This document shows positions 45,839 through 58,144 of a stretch of 64,000 bases of DNA, piece after piece. Position 1 is the first letter of the stretch. Each line of letters begins with the position of its first letter. The notes beneath the pieces were generated by a model that had not been told where the DNA came from, ran no database searches, and saw only the letters and a program-made list of their open reading frames with translations. The DNA comes from Strigamia acuminata. Taxonomy: Eukaryota > Arthropoda > Chilopoda > Geophilomorpha > Linotaeniidae. A program made the translations under genes and the position numbers. Location of the stretch: the NCBI GenBank assembly GCA_949358305.1, contig OX442314.1:24173060-24237059 (forward strand), in the 5' to 3' direction.

Positions 45839-47610
45839 TTCGTTATATCGATAATTCGTATATATCGCGATTCGTTATAAAGAGTTTCGACTGTATTATT
45901 GTTATTATTATTGTTATTCTTATTATTCTTATCATCTGTTTTTATTCCGATATTATACAGCCCGTTCTTAGCTGCATTCACCACTTAACATTAATAATAT
46001 AAACTACTCCGTAATTAAAAAGAAAACGATACAAAATAAGACAAAATAAACCCCGACATTTACACATGACTTTTCGAATGCACCTATTGCCTGATTATTG
46101 ACAGGATTATATGGAAAACCTTTACTTATATTACTTTTTCCCACTGCATAAAAATGAATAACCTAAAATCAATACTTTATCCTCTTTCCCAAGCCAATCT
46201 TGAACTTTTCACCCAAACATTGAAGCGCCTTCACTAAATAGCCATTTATTGTGGTTATTAGCACCATCAAGCAAAGACTTTGCATGCTTCATTTAATTTA
46301 CTGTTGGAAATGAGATAAAATCGTATAGCTTCAAGCCCAGTTTAGATACAAGTAGTATTGCAGCTGAAGATGATAAAAGATTAGAGTTCAAAAGCGCAAA
46401 GACATCAGGAGTCTTCTTGGACACTGCCTGACTATACCCAAGTGGACATTGGAAGCCACTCCTATGCACAACACTATATAAATTACAAACAAAAACATTT
46501 AATACTCGTTGTACGTGCAGGTAATAAAAGTGCTAATCGACTGTTGAAATATTAAATTATATTTCGAAGACACGGGGGGGTATGAACAACTACATTGCTC
46601 CATTATCAATGAATAATACACGACATAATATACTTTCGACATGCTTTTTCACTTAACATTGATCAGTTTCTTTGAAAAGCGTTCAAAGAATTGTTGTTTC
46701 TATTAGTTTATCTATACTTGATTAATTTATTATATTATAGCCCATCGCGTTCTATAGTAGAAACACAATGGAAGCGCGCTTAATTTGTCTCGTTTTAGCA
46801 CGTTTCATGCTTCATTTTAAGAGGGTGTTGCTAAGACATATAATTATCGCTTAAAATGCGAAAATGTTTCTATTTTCGTATGTATTCGAGCCATTCACCG
46901 CACCGTTGTAATGGGATTAACACCAAACTTTTTCGTCGATTACTTTCCTCTCATTAAACAATTATATTGGAGGAAAAAAATTTAAGCCTTGCGACTCTCG
47001 GGCCTATAAAATAAATTATAAAATAACAGTATCGATTTTTTTCCTTTTTGTTGTTTTGTTAGAACTATAAGCAATGGAAATGGCAATAAAGTCCAGTTTT
47101 GTTTCAATTGGCTTTCCGCAAAACCCACATAGATAAAGCAAATAATAATTCCGTACTTGCTCGCACTTCGCACCATCAACTTTAGGAAACTAAAGCTACA
47201 CACACACACACACGAGGTCAAATCCGAATGACATGATACAAATACAATGTCCTTATAAATCCTAGCTGAAAAGCTAGCCCCAAAAATGACAAGCACACAC
47301 GGGTTTCTCATTGTATTACCAACTGTGGAAATATCTCACAAAAGAAAGGAAACAAGCGAATCAACAACAAGTCAAGTAAAAAGAAAAGAGATTCCAAATG
47401 AATTAAATGATTAACGAAAAAGAACGAGCACTGAAGGGCAAGTTTCGGCTTTGGATTTGCCAAGCCCCCCGTATGGTTCAAAAATATATTTTACAATATA
47501 TTGCTTTTTACTTAATTAAGTGTATTATTTGTACATAAAATAATGCATTTCTTAAGACACGGTGAGCCAGAGAAACCTGATGATTTTGAAAATGTAATTA
47601 CTCTGTAACT

Positions 47611-47907
47611 CGGGGGTCGGCAAGTAATTTTAAGTGGGGTCCGGATACTATTGAAAATTTTTATCGAGGTCCAGAAAAAAAAAGCACTTAAAAACCTAAG
47701 AAAACGGAAAAAACACTTAAAAACCAAATAAACCCCCCAATAAACACACAAAACCTAAAAAATACAAATAAAACCTAAAAAACATGAAAAAAAACAGGAA
47801 AAACAAGAAAAAAAACACTGAAAAACCAAAGAAACCGAGGGAAAAACATCGCTAAAACGTCTCCGCGGTCCGTATCCAGACCGCGGTCCGCCTATTGCCG
47901 ACCGCTG
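47611..47907. mobile_element. hAT-like MITE inserted in the 47.5 kb element
   Basis: 297 bp with ends CGGGGGTCGGCAA and, inverted, TTGCCGACCGCTG. Flanked by a perfect 8-base duplication CTGTAACT (47,603-47,610 and 47,908-47,915). The interior is A-rich with AAAAACCTAAAAA-type runs and a CCGCGGTCCG pair near the right end. Confidence 0.92.
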
Positions 47908-47918
47908 CTGTAACTAAT

Positions 47919-48314
47919 ACATTTCAAAATACATTGCAATACATTTCAAAATACATTGCAATACATTTCAAAATACATTGCAATACATTTCAAAATACAT
48001 TGCAATACATTTCAAAATACATTGCAATACATTTCAAAATACATTGCAATACATTTCAAAATACATTGCAATACATTTCAAAATACATTGCAATACATTT
48101 CAAAATACATTGCAATACATTTCAAAATACATTGCAATACATTTCAAAATACATTGCAATACATTTCAAAATACATTGCAATACATTTCAAAATACATTG
48201 CAATACATTTCAAAATACATTGCAATACATTTCAAAATACATTGCAATACATTTCAAAATACATTGCAATACATTTCAAAATACATTGCAATACATTTCA
48301 AAATACATTGCAAT
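47919..48314. repeat. Perfect 18 x 22-bp tandem array
   Basis: 396 bases, exactly 18 copies of a 22-base unit that begins ACATTTCAAAATA and ends CATTGCAAT; I saw no variant copy. The unit has no stop codon on the plus strand in any frame, so three overlapping open frames (up to 155 codons) appear; these are artefacts. Confidence 0.95.
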
Positions 48315-50812
48315 ATAATTCCAATGTATTTTGGAACCATATGGGCCAGTATAACAAAATAAAAAAAATCGAGGTTCCATCAGCGAGCATATATCTGCAA
48401 CTGCAAACTTTATCGACGAGTGACAATGATCGATCGTGACACGAGGAATATTGATCATTTTGTACTCGTGAAAGGACCACATGAAAATTTAATATCGGCT
48501 GCACAATTTTTATTCTCCACATTCCTTTTTGCGAGTAAAGAAATGTTAGTAATTAGAATGAAGGATTTGCGCAAGCGTGGACTTTGAGTTGAACCGGGTG
48601 TGAACACGGTAGGAAATTGGATGCAATCCTCATTAAGCCGCAATTCTTCTCATAGAAAATTCGACGCAATTCCATTCATAAGCCCTGATGCTTGTCACAA
48701 TTAACTTGCCGCTCCACTTGACCGACTAATAACTGAAATGTTATTACGTCCCGTACCAAACTCACTAATAAACATCCCGACTCCTTAAACCAATAATAAA
48801 AGATGAATTCCTTCAATTTTTCATCGAGAAAACATTCTTTAATTAAAAAATCCAAACTCCCCAGTGAATATAATAGCATTCTGATGTGTTGACAACTCCT
48901 GTGCTAATTTAGCAAAAAATATAACCAAGTAAACGTCTTAAAAATGTCTTTTAGAGCATATTGTGTTTCACAGGATGTTTTATTACGGTCCCAATGTCCC
49001 CTGAATGTGCTGGGTTGGCTTCTACAGGTATTAAAACAAAGGCAATACCATTAGGGATAGTTATTGGCTATGAAATAAGCCATAATGTATTAATAAAAAA
49101 TTTATTGTTCTAATAGAAATAGTTTTGCTGCTAAAAACTAAACCTAATGTGTGACTAAGTATGGTGAGAGCCATTACTTTATTTTGGGATTGCTTTTAAT
49201 TTCGGTCTGTGAAAGACACTGGCTTAATTAAGGCAACCTTCAAGAAAGCAATTTTAGAAAAGTCATTTTTACTCTCATTTACACGACTTTCTGCTTTAAT
49301 ATTTCCAACAATAACAACAACGCATCCAGAATTTAATTAGTCTCGCATAAACACGTGAAAATACCAACTAATGAATTGAATTTCATTTTTTGCTACATTT
49401 AATAATATTAAATACATATAAAAATCAGCAATTTCTTGCTACCATTTTATATTTCTCATTATTATTCCAGTTTTACTACCAAATAGCAGCCATAAATATA
49501 AGATTGGAGATACAAAATCACTAGATTTCACAATTTCTTGTAGGAAAAAGCCCTATTAGTCAGCCCTTTTAAAAGATCCAAAATGGCCTCTAAATCAAAC
49601 CCATTTACTCCCGAACAAAGTCACTAACTTCACCATTAAAACTTATCACTCGATGCAACTCCAATTTAAGATATGGGGTAATGGCACCCATAGCCCCTTT
49701 TAAGAATTAAAAAGAAAAAAATAATCATAAAAATTTCATTTTAGAAACCCGGCCACAATTTTCTTTCCCCGCATACTTTTTGCAAAAACATCAAATACTG
49801 AATTTGACTTGATAATATTGGACAAGCCATAAATAACATCATTTATTTGTTGATATTATACAATTATAAAAATTTCATTTTAGAAACTAGCCGCCCTTTG
49901 TCTTCCCGCATGGTTTTCACCGGACCGTGCGGTCACGTAAATTTAAACTGTCTATCCTTAGAGTGAAAAAAATAAAAGGCCAGAACTCGTATCTCAACTC
50001 ATCTTCTCCGTGTCACGGAACACTGGTACATGGATTCCTGACTTTTTTTTCCGGCTTCAATATCAAAGAAACCAATCATCCTTTTCCTAAAAACAAGAGA
50101 CAGCACTATTGCTACTCCCCACCGGTGACCAGTGACCACCCGCTGAACCGTGGACATTGGTCACTATCACAACGCAACACAAGTACATCTGAATTGTGAA
50201 TAAAACAATCGAGAAAGAGAAAGATCCAAAGCAGACACGACGAGGGAGGAGGAAGAAGAATAGAAAAAGGTAATGTTATTTTAATGACAATCAGCTTAAA
50301 GGTGGAATGAAAAAACCGTTTTGTTGTTATCGTTTCACGAAACAAGTGTGGTAATTTTGGAAAATAAGATTACACAAAATGGGATTTGTTTTATGACAAG
50401 GCAAGACGAAAAAAATCAAGTGCGATAAAAAAAACATGACAACTTGTTGACATCATTAGAGGAAAGATACGTGTAGTGTGTAATAAAATCATTTTATTAT
50501 TACTGCAAACAGTAGTGTTTGTTAACAACCAACTCGACCGACAGACACAACAATTTGTTAGCAGAATTTTAAACACGTAGTGAGAACCTTGATCGATTAC
50601 TAAATCGATCAAACTTGGAGATCCACTTTAAGTTAAACGTTAAAACTAATCGAAGATAAAGGAGAAAGGTCGCGAGTCCCAAAATCGATAGCTTAAACAG
50701 CACATCATATTCACAGCCTGAATCTCAACTAATCTCCTTACGAGTCGATGCAGCTCAATTGTCTTCCTCTCCAAACCGAGCACAAATGGCCGACAATGTT
50801 GTTGAATAAATA

Positions 50813-51047
50813 AAGGGAAATCATATTATTTTTATACTATTTTCCCTTATTTTTTACACTAAAAAATCCCTGACTTTTACACTAAATTTCTGAATACCAA
50901 CACTATTTTTCCCTTATTTCTACACTAAAAAATTCATACACATCAAGGACTGGTTTAGGTTAGGTTAGGTTAGGTTAGGCAGAAAAAAGAAAGCGACGTC
51001 GTGTAAAATTTAGTTTCTTTTAGTGTAAAAATAAGAGAAAATAGTGT
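50813..51047. mobile_element. MITE with TTTTTACACTAAAAAA arms and internal TTAGG run
   Basis: Left arm CTATTTTCCCTTATTTTTTA then CACTAAAAAA; right arm TTTTAGTGTAAAAATAAGAG then AAAATAGTG, inverted. Five TTAGG units (50,955-50,979) sit between them. Confidence 0.7.
50955..50979 (+). repeat. (TTAGG)5
   Basis: Five perfect TTAGG units, the arthropod telomere motif, but short and internal to a transposon-like palindrome. Weak taxonomic hint only. Confidence 0.9.
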
Positions 51048-52050
51048 ACAAATAAATGAAGTTCAAACACATGGCATCGACGAGACAAAAGATCCGTACC
51101 AGTTGATTTTTGGAATAATTTTTTACTCGTTGAAATTTTATAAAATGGATTTAATTCTCTCGTGATATTGTAGTCTCGTTTGAATGTTTCTCGAGCGAGA
51201 ATGTTGAGAGACATCTCGCTTATTGTCTATTCTCGTGATTACGACTTTGCTGCGAGTGCGCATTGCATGCTATTTCAGCCACCCATTCTCCTCCGCCGCC
51301 TCGGCTGCAATTTCGGTTGCATCTAATCTCGAGGTAAAGTTTTTATTGTTTAAAACGTCTGAAACAAAACCACACGCTTAACGGTGTACGTTCAGTTCGG
51401 ATCAATTGATGTGTTGGCCATTTTTCCAGTCGTAGCCTTGACAACAAAAATTCAATTTTTGTTTTATTTTATCGTGACAAATCGCGAAATCTTGTCACGC
51501 GATCGCATTTATGTGGCTTAAATTTTTGATTCTTCAAATCTCCTTCAAACTTCAAAAGACTAATTTTGCTCTCCTTAAATCTCTTTTAAAAGTGAATTCT
51601 CAATTGAACACACTAAAAACCGAAGTAAACTAAAAAGATGGCTACCTACAACATGTGGCGACAATGGCCAATAGCAGGTGCAAAAGAAATAAGTCACTTC
51701 TGTAGGTCGAAGAAGCGATTCAACTTAATCTTTAATCCTCTTATTTCAATTCTTTCAGGTTGTCTTCTCACAACTCAGAGATAGGATGTAAAAAAAATTT
51801 ACAAAGAGGCAGTCTTTATTGTGGTGTAAGTTAGAACTTTGTGTTGTTGGTTTGAAAACCTTATTTAGATGAGAAGTTGTGGGTATGATTATGTTGTTGT
51901 CTGTGTTTGCTGTGAAAAATTGTCTTGTTCTTGCATGTTGTATCACATTGCTTTGTGCCGACAACAGACAGCGTTTGTGTGAGATTGTTTTGTTTGAGCG
52001 TCATGCGATTGTCCTCGATTTTCGTTTTCTGCGTCAAATTTCCATTCTCT

Positions 52051-52443
52051 ATACTCAAAACCGCCACAACATTGTCCTAACTCCTATTGGTTGAGCCATC
52101 TCACTGGTGTAGTAACACAAAAAAGTAGCCCATAACACCAGAATTGTCATCTAACTAGGCAAAACAACAATAAAAAACTAAACCTTTGTTTACCTGCCAA
52201 AAGAAACCAACAAACTATGCTAATATTGTTTGATTGATTAAAAGGGGGAAAAGCTTATTTAGCAAATAAAATAAGCATTTTATTATCAAATAAATAAAAT
52301 CCATCATTCTAATCACTTTTTGCACTAAGATACATTGAAAATAAACAGAACTACTTTTCTGCGTAGTAGAGCACAGTCCTCAGTTAGGCGTAAACCGGCT
52401 GAGCCAATAGGAGTTAGGACAACGTTGTGGTGGTTTTGAGTAT
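52051..52443. mobile_element. MITE, copy B of the pair at 9.5 and 52.1 kb
   Basis: About 45-base inverted ends: ATACTCAAAACCGCCACAAC, then ATTGTCCTAACTCCTATTGG at the left, and CCAATAGGAGTTAGGACAAC, then GTTGTGGTGGTTTTGAGTAT at the right. TA at both edges. The body matches 9,525-9,875 inverted. Confidence 0.9.
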
Positions 52444-52649
52444 AAGTCACTTTCAGTCAATTGTTGCAGCCCATCTGTTTTCTCGCCTAGTGCGAATAAA
52501 AACGTAGTCTTACATAAAAAAAACGTCTGTTTTATATCTTGTTTGGAGAAGTGTTTCAGACAAATAAGTCAATTTGTGTTTTGAAGTTTGAATGAACCTA
52601 ATGTGTATTCTAAGACAAAACTACAGTAATTACATCCGAAGTTTGGTTT

Positions 52650-53640
52650 AGCTTTTTTTAGTGTTTCTATAAACAGAATGGACACGAAAAACAACCATAA
52701 ACCATCACAATAAACTGCAAAATCAAAAACAACAACTGAAATAATTTTTTAAGTGGTATATGCAACATGATTTTAGTTTTTGCAATCAAATTTAACACGG
52801 CTGCCGCACAAGTTTAGATCGTTAGTCGAATTTCAAATTATTATGATACAGGTTGAACCTCGCTATCACGAACAGGCCGGGGTAGCAAAACATAGTTCGT
52901 AATAGCAAGAGTTCTTAACAAGTATTTCGTTATAACTAATTAGTTAGGTATAACAAGAAAAATTTGAGAAACACAATTTACAAAAATTAAAAAAATTGTA
53001 GCAAAAATAATTCTTGCGTTTTTGGATCTATTTTCTCATGATTTTGACATTTTATTTGTATTTCTCACTATTTTGACATTTTACTTGTATTTCTCATGAT
53101 TTTGAGATTTTACTTCTATTTCTCATGATTTTGATGTTTTTAAGTATTTTATCATGATTTTGACGTTTGTAAGTGTATTTTCTTTAGAATCATGCAATTT
53201 TTGTATATTTTCTAAGTTCTGATCAAAATGCATAATAATGAGAAGACATTTTAAAAATGTCAAAATCATGAGAAAATGATACCATTTTTAACCGAAAATG
53301 TTCACAATACACAATAATAAAGTATTTGCATATTTCTTATGCATTTCCGGTTCGTTACCGTAAAATTTCTTAATAACGAAAGTTCGTTATGACGAAATAA
53401 TTTAACATGGGAGAAATAAGGCAGACAACCAAAAAAAAATTTTTATAGCGAGAAATTTGTTACAACAGTGTTCGCAGTACCAACAAAAAAAAAACGAGAG
53501 TAAAAAATTATGTTGAAAGAAGTGAACCACTGTGAAAATGAAGGAATTTGATTGCCATTTACTAGTAAAACCTAAAACTGAACTACTTGTATAAACAGAC
53601 AAAAAAAACGAAATACCCTAAAAAATTCATACGCATATAT
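52650..53640. repeat. Interspersed repeat with CTATAAACAGAATGG block, split by another element
   Basis: Left half 52,650-52,840 and right half 53,518-53,640 match the two halves of 29,636-30,340. The material between is a different TA-flanked element beginning CAGGTTGAACCTCGCTATCA (from 52,849 to about 53,480) with many TTCGTTATAAC-like blocks, related in style to pogo-like MITEs. Confidence 0.65.
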
Positions 53641-56600
53641 TTGTGCTCTGTAAGCTTACAAGAACTCCACAAGCCACATAAACCCTAACCTTGACTGCAT
53701 CTATATTCTAAACTACCTGTTGTTTTTTGATACAGTCTAATGCCCATCTACAATTTTTATCAAGCCGTACGAGTGCTAAAAAAACTGCCAACCATTTTTT
53801 TAGACGAAAACAGTCCATTGATTGACCGTAATGTGTAAATCAATAAACCCAAAACCTTTAGAAAATGGCAGGTGGCCTACAGCAATTACCCCTCATTTCT
53901 TAAAAAAAAAAAAAACCAAAAAAGAGGCCCCTGAGACACCATGGAGTTTCTTTAAAAGGATTTTATGAGATTCTTTTACCCACAAGCCTCGTTTTTTTGC
54001 CTTCGCAAACAGTGTTAGGAAAATGAAGCTTAGCAGTAAAATTGGTATAAAACTCTGCAGATTCCACAGAGCTTCTGAGAAAATAACTGACCTGGCACTT
54101 GCTAATGTCCTAAGTAATTCGAGTTAACACATCAATGAGTAATTCTCAAAGTTCTAACCACTGAATTCGGTGATTTCGAACTTTACCCTTAAAACACGTA
54201 GAACAACGTTCGGAATTGAATAAAATATTCAACAGAATAAACATTTTAAAATTTTTACTTTCCAATTTCAGCTTCATCACAAATTTAAAAGTTAAAACCA
54301 CTTATGGTGATCGATTAAGCAAAACTCTACCTCCAGACCCTTAATAGAACGAAACCAACGGTTAAAAACGAGCGCATTTACGTGTTTTTTTTTAAGCAGG
54401 CAAAGGGTCCATGAGCTTGAATGGGGGATTTCCTCATTTGTCCATCAATATATGACACTTAAGCAATAGTAAAAATCAAACAGGACATTCACCAAATGAT
54501 CCACAACAATGGGAACAAGGTATTACACGTAACATGGTTTAGTCAGCTTTTCCTACAGTCCTGATTTGCTGCCAAGTCATGTACAGAATCGAGTAATGAA
54601 ATATCCAAATGAACTAGACTGAGTTTCGAACATACGTCGACTCAATAGATGCGTTCAAAGAAAAATCTGCATAAATGGTCTAAGTTCATAACCTCGTCCA
54701 TTTATTTTGTCTAACTTTAAGCAAGGGGTTGAGTCACTTACAGTGCGCGACAAAAAGATAGGTGCACCCCATTTTTTCTTCATTTCTCAGCAATACGCGC
54801 GTGTTGACTGTTGAAATTTTAAACAAAGGTACAAAATCATACCAAAATAAACTGCTGAAACAATTGGAGCGATTGAGAAACAAACAAAAAATTTATTACA
54901 GAAAAATAAAAATACTTTTAGTAGACTATTCGCTTAACCAGTTTGAATGCACCTAATGATTTGCACAGAATATAGTTACGCACAAAAAAATAAAAAATAA
55001 AAAGTTGAAACGCGTATTTCCACGGATTGTGTGCCCGTGGTGGTACTACTTAAGGTTTTGTATTGTGTTAGTGCTCGGATTAGGTTTTGTCATGTGAGAC
55101 CAGATTCGTAATCCCCATCTCCCTTCTCACCCACTTCAAGCCACGTCATTCATCTCCTGTCATGCATAATGCATTGGACAAACAAAACGCCCCTTATCTG
55201 TATAAGAAGAAAAGACGCATCAGCACTTCACGCACCACCGGTCAGCAGCCAATGACCATTCATTATCGACAGGTCACCCAGACAATTGGCAGAACCCTAT
55301 TATTTATCATTATCCCTCAAAGTCACCGACAAATATCGCATTCATCCCTCACTGCAACGAAGGCTAAACAAACAAAAAAGCAAATTCCAAAAAATAAAAA
55401 TAAAATCGAACATGCTTTCTTCATCCCCAATGTGTACCAAAAGTACTAAACCATCACACTGACATTCGTCTACAGAAAAACTCGATGGCCTTCCGTTTCG
55501 TACAGTACTTAGGCGTAATCCCTGTCCTTCCAAGCCATGTCAACACTCTTCTAATGATGGCCGTTGCTTAGAAACCGAAAACCGTGCGCGTCAATAATTA
55601 AAACACTTGGCAAATATTTGACAAAGGGTTTCCGTACTTTGCCGTACATTTGACGTAATGTACGTATTTCACGTGCTAATGAGTTGCGTGGCACAGGTTG
55701 TACGAGTTCCATGTTATTTACGGTGCATGCTGAATTTTACAAATTGATCGTTGATAAATATATTAGTGTGTTACATAATTAAAACGTATATATTCATCCA
55801 CGGAGCCAAAATTCAGCTTCAAGTTAATAAATTCATCAAAAATTTATTTTCTATAATATCAACATTTGCAGTCTGCACAATAAAAAACTGCATCAATCAA
55901 ATTAGCTTAAACCTAAAATCATTTTAGAAGATAAGCAATATCAACATCGTAAACATTTAATGAAAACACGGCGTATGTATTTCAAATATTGATGCCAAAA
56001 TGATTTCCAATATTTATGTACGTAGTATATGGGAATAAAAATAGAAAATACAAAATACAAAATACAAAATACAAAATAAAAAATAACATGCATTATATCG
56101 CCTAACCTGCAATTGTTTTATCCACTTTAAAATTTGGATTGCGTTTTCTACACGCGTTTTGAATTACGCCGCGATACAAAATGGTTTTGGTTCTCCAATC
56201 GACAGTGTTCGGAAAAAGAAAATTTAATATTTATAAAATTTTCCATTTTTATCTCTTTTAATTTTTAATAGATTAAAAATTAAAATACAACCCACCCATT
56301 ATTTACACAGAATAAAACCATTATGTAGACTGAAAACCAAACTATTCTCGCTTGAAATGGTATCGCCAATTTACTATGGTCCCCCCACTACCTCAACACC
56401 GCTTCTCCGGAAATTATGTCGACCGTGAATTTAATTTCCCATAACTCAGGATGCGATCTTCATAAAGAGTTAAAAAAAAAAAAAAACTGCAAAGAAAAGA
56501 AGAGGGAAATACAGAGTAGAGGGAGAGAAAATCAATTGCTAAGTTGCTCGCTTTTCGCTCTTCTTTACCTAGTGGAACTTCCTTTTACAATTTTCTCGAA

Positions 56601-57267
56601 TACGGAAAAGGTGAAATGAGAAAAAAAGGAAAAAAATCCTGCAACGTCTATTTTTACAGTAAATTTAAAAAAAAATGTTTTCTTTGTATAAAATTTTAAT
56701 GGAAAGTGCAATTTCTCTTCGTGCATTAAAGCCGCATTGGCCACGCGATTGCATAAAATCATGGCGGGTTGGCAACCTCGTCTATGCCGGATCATTTCAA
56801 ACCAGGATGTGACTGATTACAATCTTATGACCCTCGCATTCTTATTCAACCTTTTTTTCCTTCAATTTGTACAAACTAAATGAAACACTTTGTGACTGCC
56901 AGTCTGTCACGAATTGACACATTCAGGTACGGATTTGAAAAAGATTTTGACAAATGAACGGAGCGAGAGAAAAATCATTTTCTCAACCGAATTTATAAGT
57001 GATTTTAAATAAATTATTATTTCTCTCTCTGTTTAAGCCCATCGCGCACGTATGACATTTATATTCATTAGGAGAAACATTAACGGTCAACAACAGTTTA
57101 AATTTGCCTCAATCAGAGTAAATTTTGATATACGAGCATCCACGCTGAAAATGTGTTGAGAATAGCGAGAATTCATTTTAGAAAACAATTTTTATTCGTT
57201 GATTAATATTGACTCGATATTTAACATGATTCAGAATCTGCGTGTCAGAGATTTGAATTTTTCATAG

Positions 57268-57364
57268 GATTCGGATGGGATTCGGATGGGATTCGGATGG
57301 GATTCGGATGGGATTCGGATGGGATTCGGATGGGATTCGGATGGGATTCGGACGGGATTCGGAC
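57268..57364. repeat. 11-bp minisatellite, about 9 copies
   Basis: Unit GGATTCGGATG repeated with a few changes at the right end (GGACGGGATTCGGAC). Confidence 0.95.
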
Positions 57365-57619
57365 AGATTTAGATGATTATTTTAAAAAAAAAAGGTCAAA
57401 AATATTTTAACTTTTGTCCAATTTTTCAACAAAAAATTCAAAATTTTTGTAAAATGTAAAAATTCGGGATTCGAAAATTCGAGAATTCGGAAAGGGATTG
57501 GAAAGCCCATGTCAGAGATTCGGTTGAATGTCGTACCCCCTGCCAGAAATAGTTCTGTTCCAATTTATTTGCGTATTCGACAAAGTGCACCAGGTGGTCC
57601 TCATACTAAAGTGTCATCA

Positions 57620-58144
57620 TGTACCACGTTCACATGTACCCTGTTATCTAGATAAGTTAAAATGCGAATTTTACTTTTCTAGAAAACTGATCATGTAAAC
57701 GAACCAGTTTTCCAGAAAAAGCAGACTTATTCGAAAAACTAAGTTCCAGTTGTACGAGGTAGATTTTGGGCGATTTGCGTATTGGAAACTGCATGTAAAC
57801 ACCCGTGCTTGTGTGAAAGTGCCGTACTAAGCATAATATTTTGTACCCCTTATTAAAAATGGCACCAATTACAAACAAAAATGATATATTCCTTTGTTTT
57901 ATAACAAATTTAAACGCTTCTAGCTTTTGGAAACAATTACATAAGCTAAATTTGATTTGTTTAGGGGGCTGAAATAGATCGACAACCATTTTCTTATTCC
58001 AGATAATCAAAATGCATTATGGGTAATTTACATATGACATCATGTTGCCAGAAAACTAACCTCATGTAAACGCACATAATTATCCGGATAAATAAAATCC
58101 GAATTTTCACTTATCTGGAAAACTGTGACCATGTAAACGTAGTA
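57620..58144. mobile_element. MITE with ATGTAAACGTAGTA-type ends
   Basis: Left CACGTTCACATGTACCCTG then TTATCTAGATAAGTTAAAAT; right CACTTATCTGGAAAACTG then TGACCATGTAAACGTAGTA, inverted. Inner ATCATGTAAACGA and CTCATGTAAACGCAC repeats. Confidence 0.7.

Larger units (their letters stand above)
45142..45903. mobile_element. Pogo-like MITE, outer level of a three-level nest
   Basis: TA-flanked (45,140-45,141 and 45,904-45,905). Ends CAGTCGAAACTCGTTATTAC and CGTTATAAAGAGTTTCGACTG. Subterminal ATTCGTTATAACGA and GGCCGGCCAACCAA match the solo copy at 24.46 kb, which lacks the insertion. Confidence 0.9.
47468..48345. mobile_element. TATGGTTCAAAAATA MITE enlarged by an insertion and a tandem array
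   Basis: Left end CCCCGTATGGTTCAAAAATA then TATTTTACAATATATTG; right end CCAATGTATTTTGGAACCAT then ATGGGCC, inverted. Between them lie a hAT-like insertion (47,611-47,907) and 18 copies of a 22-bp repeat (47,919-48,314). Relatives without these are about 100-200 bp. Confidence 0.85.

Noticed and set aside
47895-48439. Open frames of up to 155 codons with a 22-residue repeat
   Set aside because: They are the 22-bp tandem array read through; no stop in any plus-strand frame is expected from the unit itself.
50955-50979. TTAGG run as a telomere or chromosome end
   Set aside because: Only five units, internal, and inside a palindromic MITE-like element.
53900-53960. Minus-strand P-W-C-L-R match to the segment expected before IS1
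   Set aside because: Flanking residues do not fit (long poly-Phe, no upstream Cav3 sequence) and there is no matching U12 donor.
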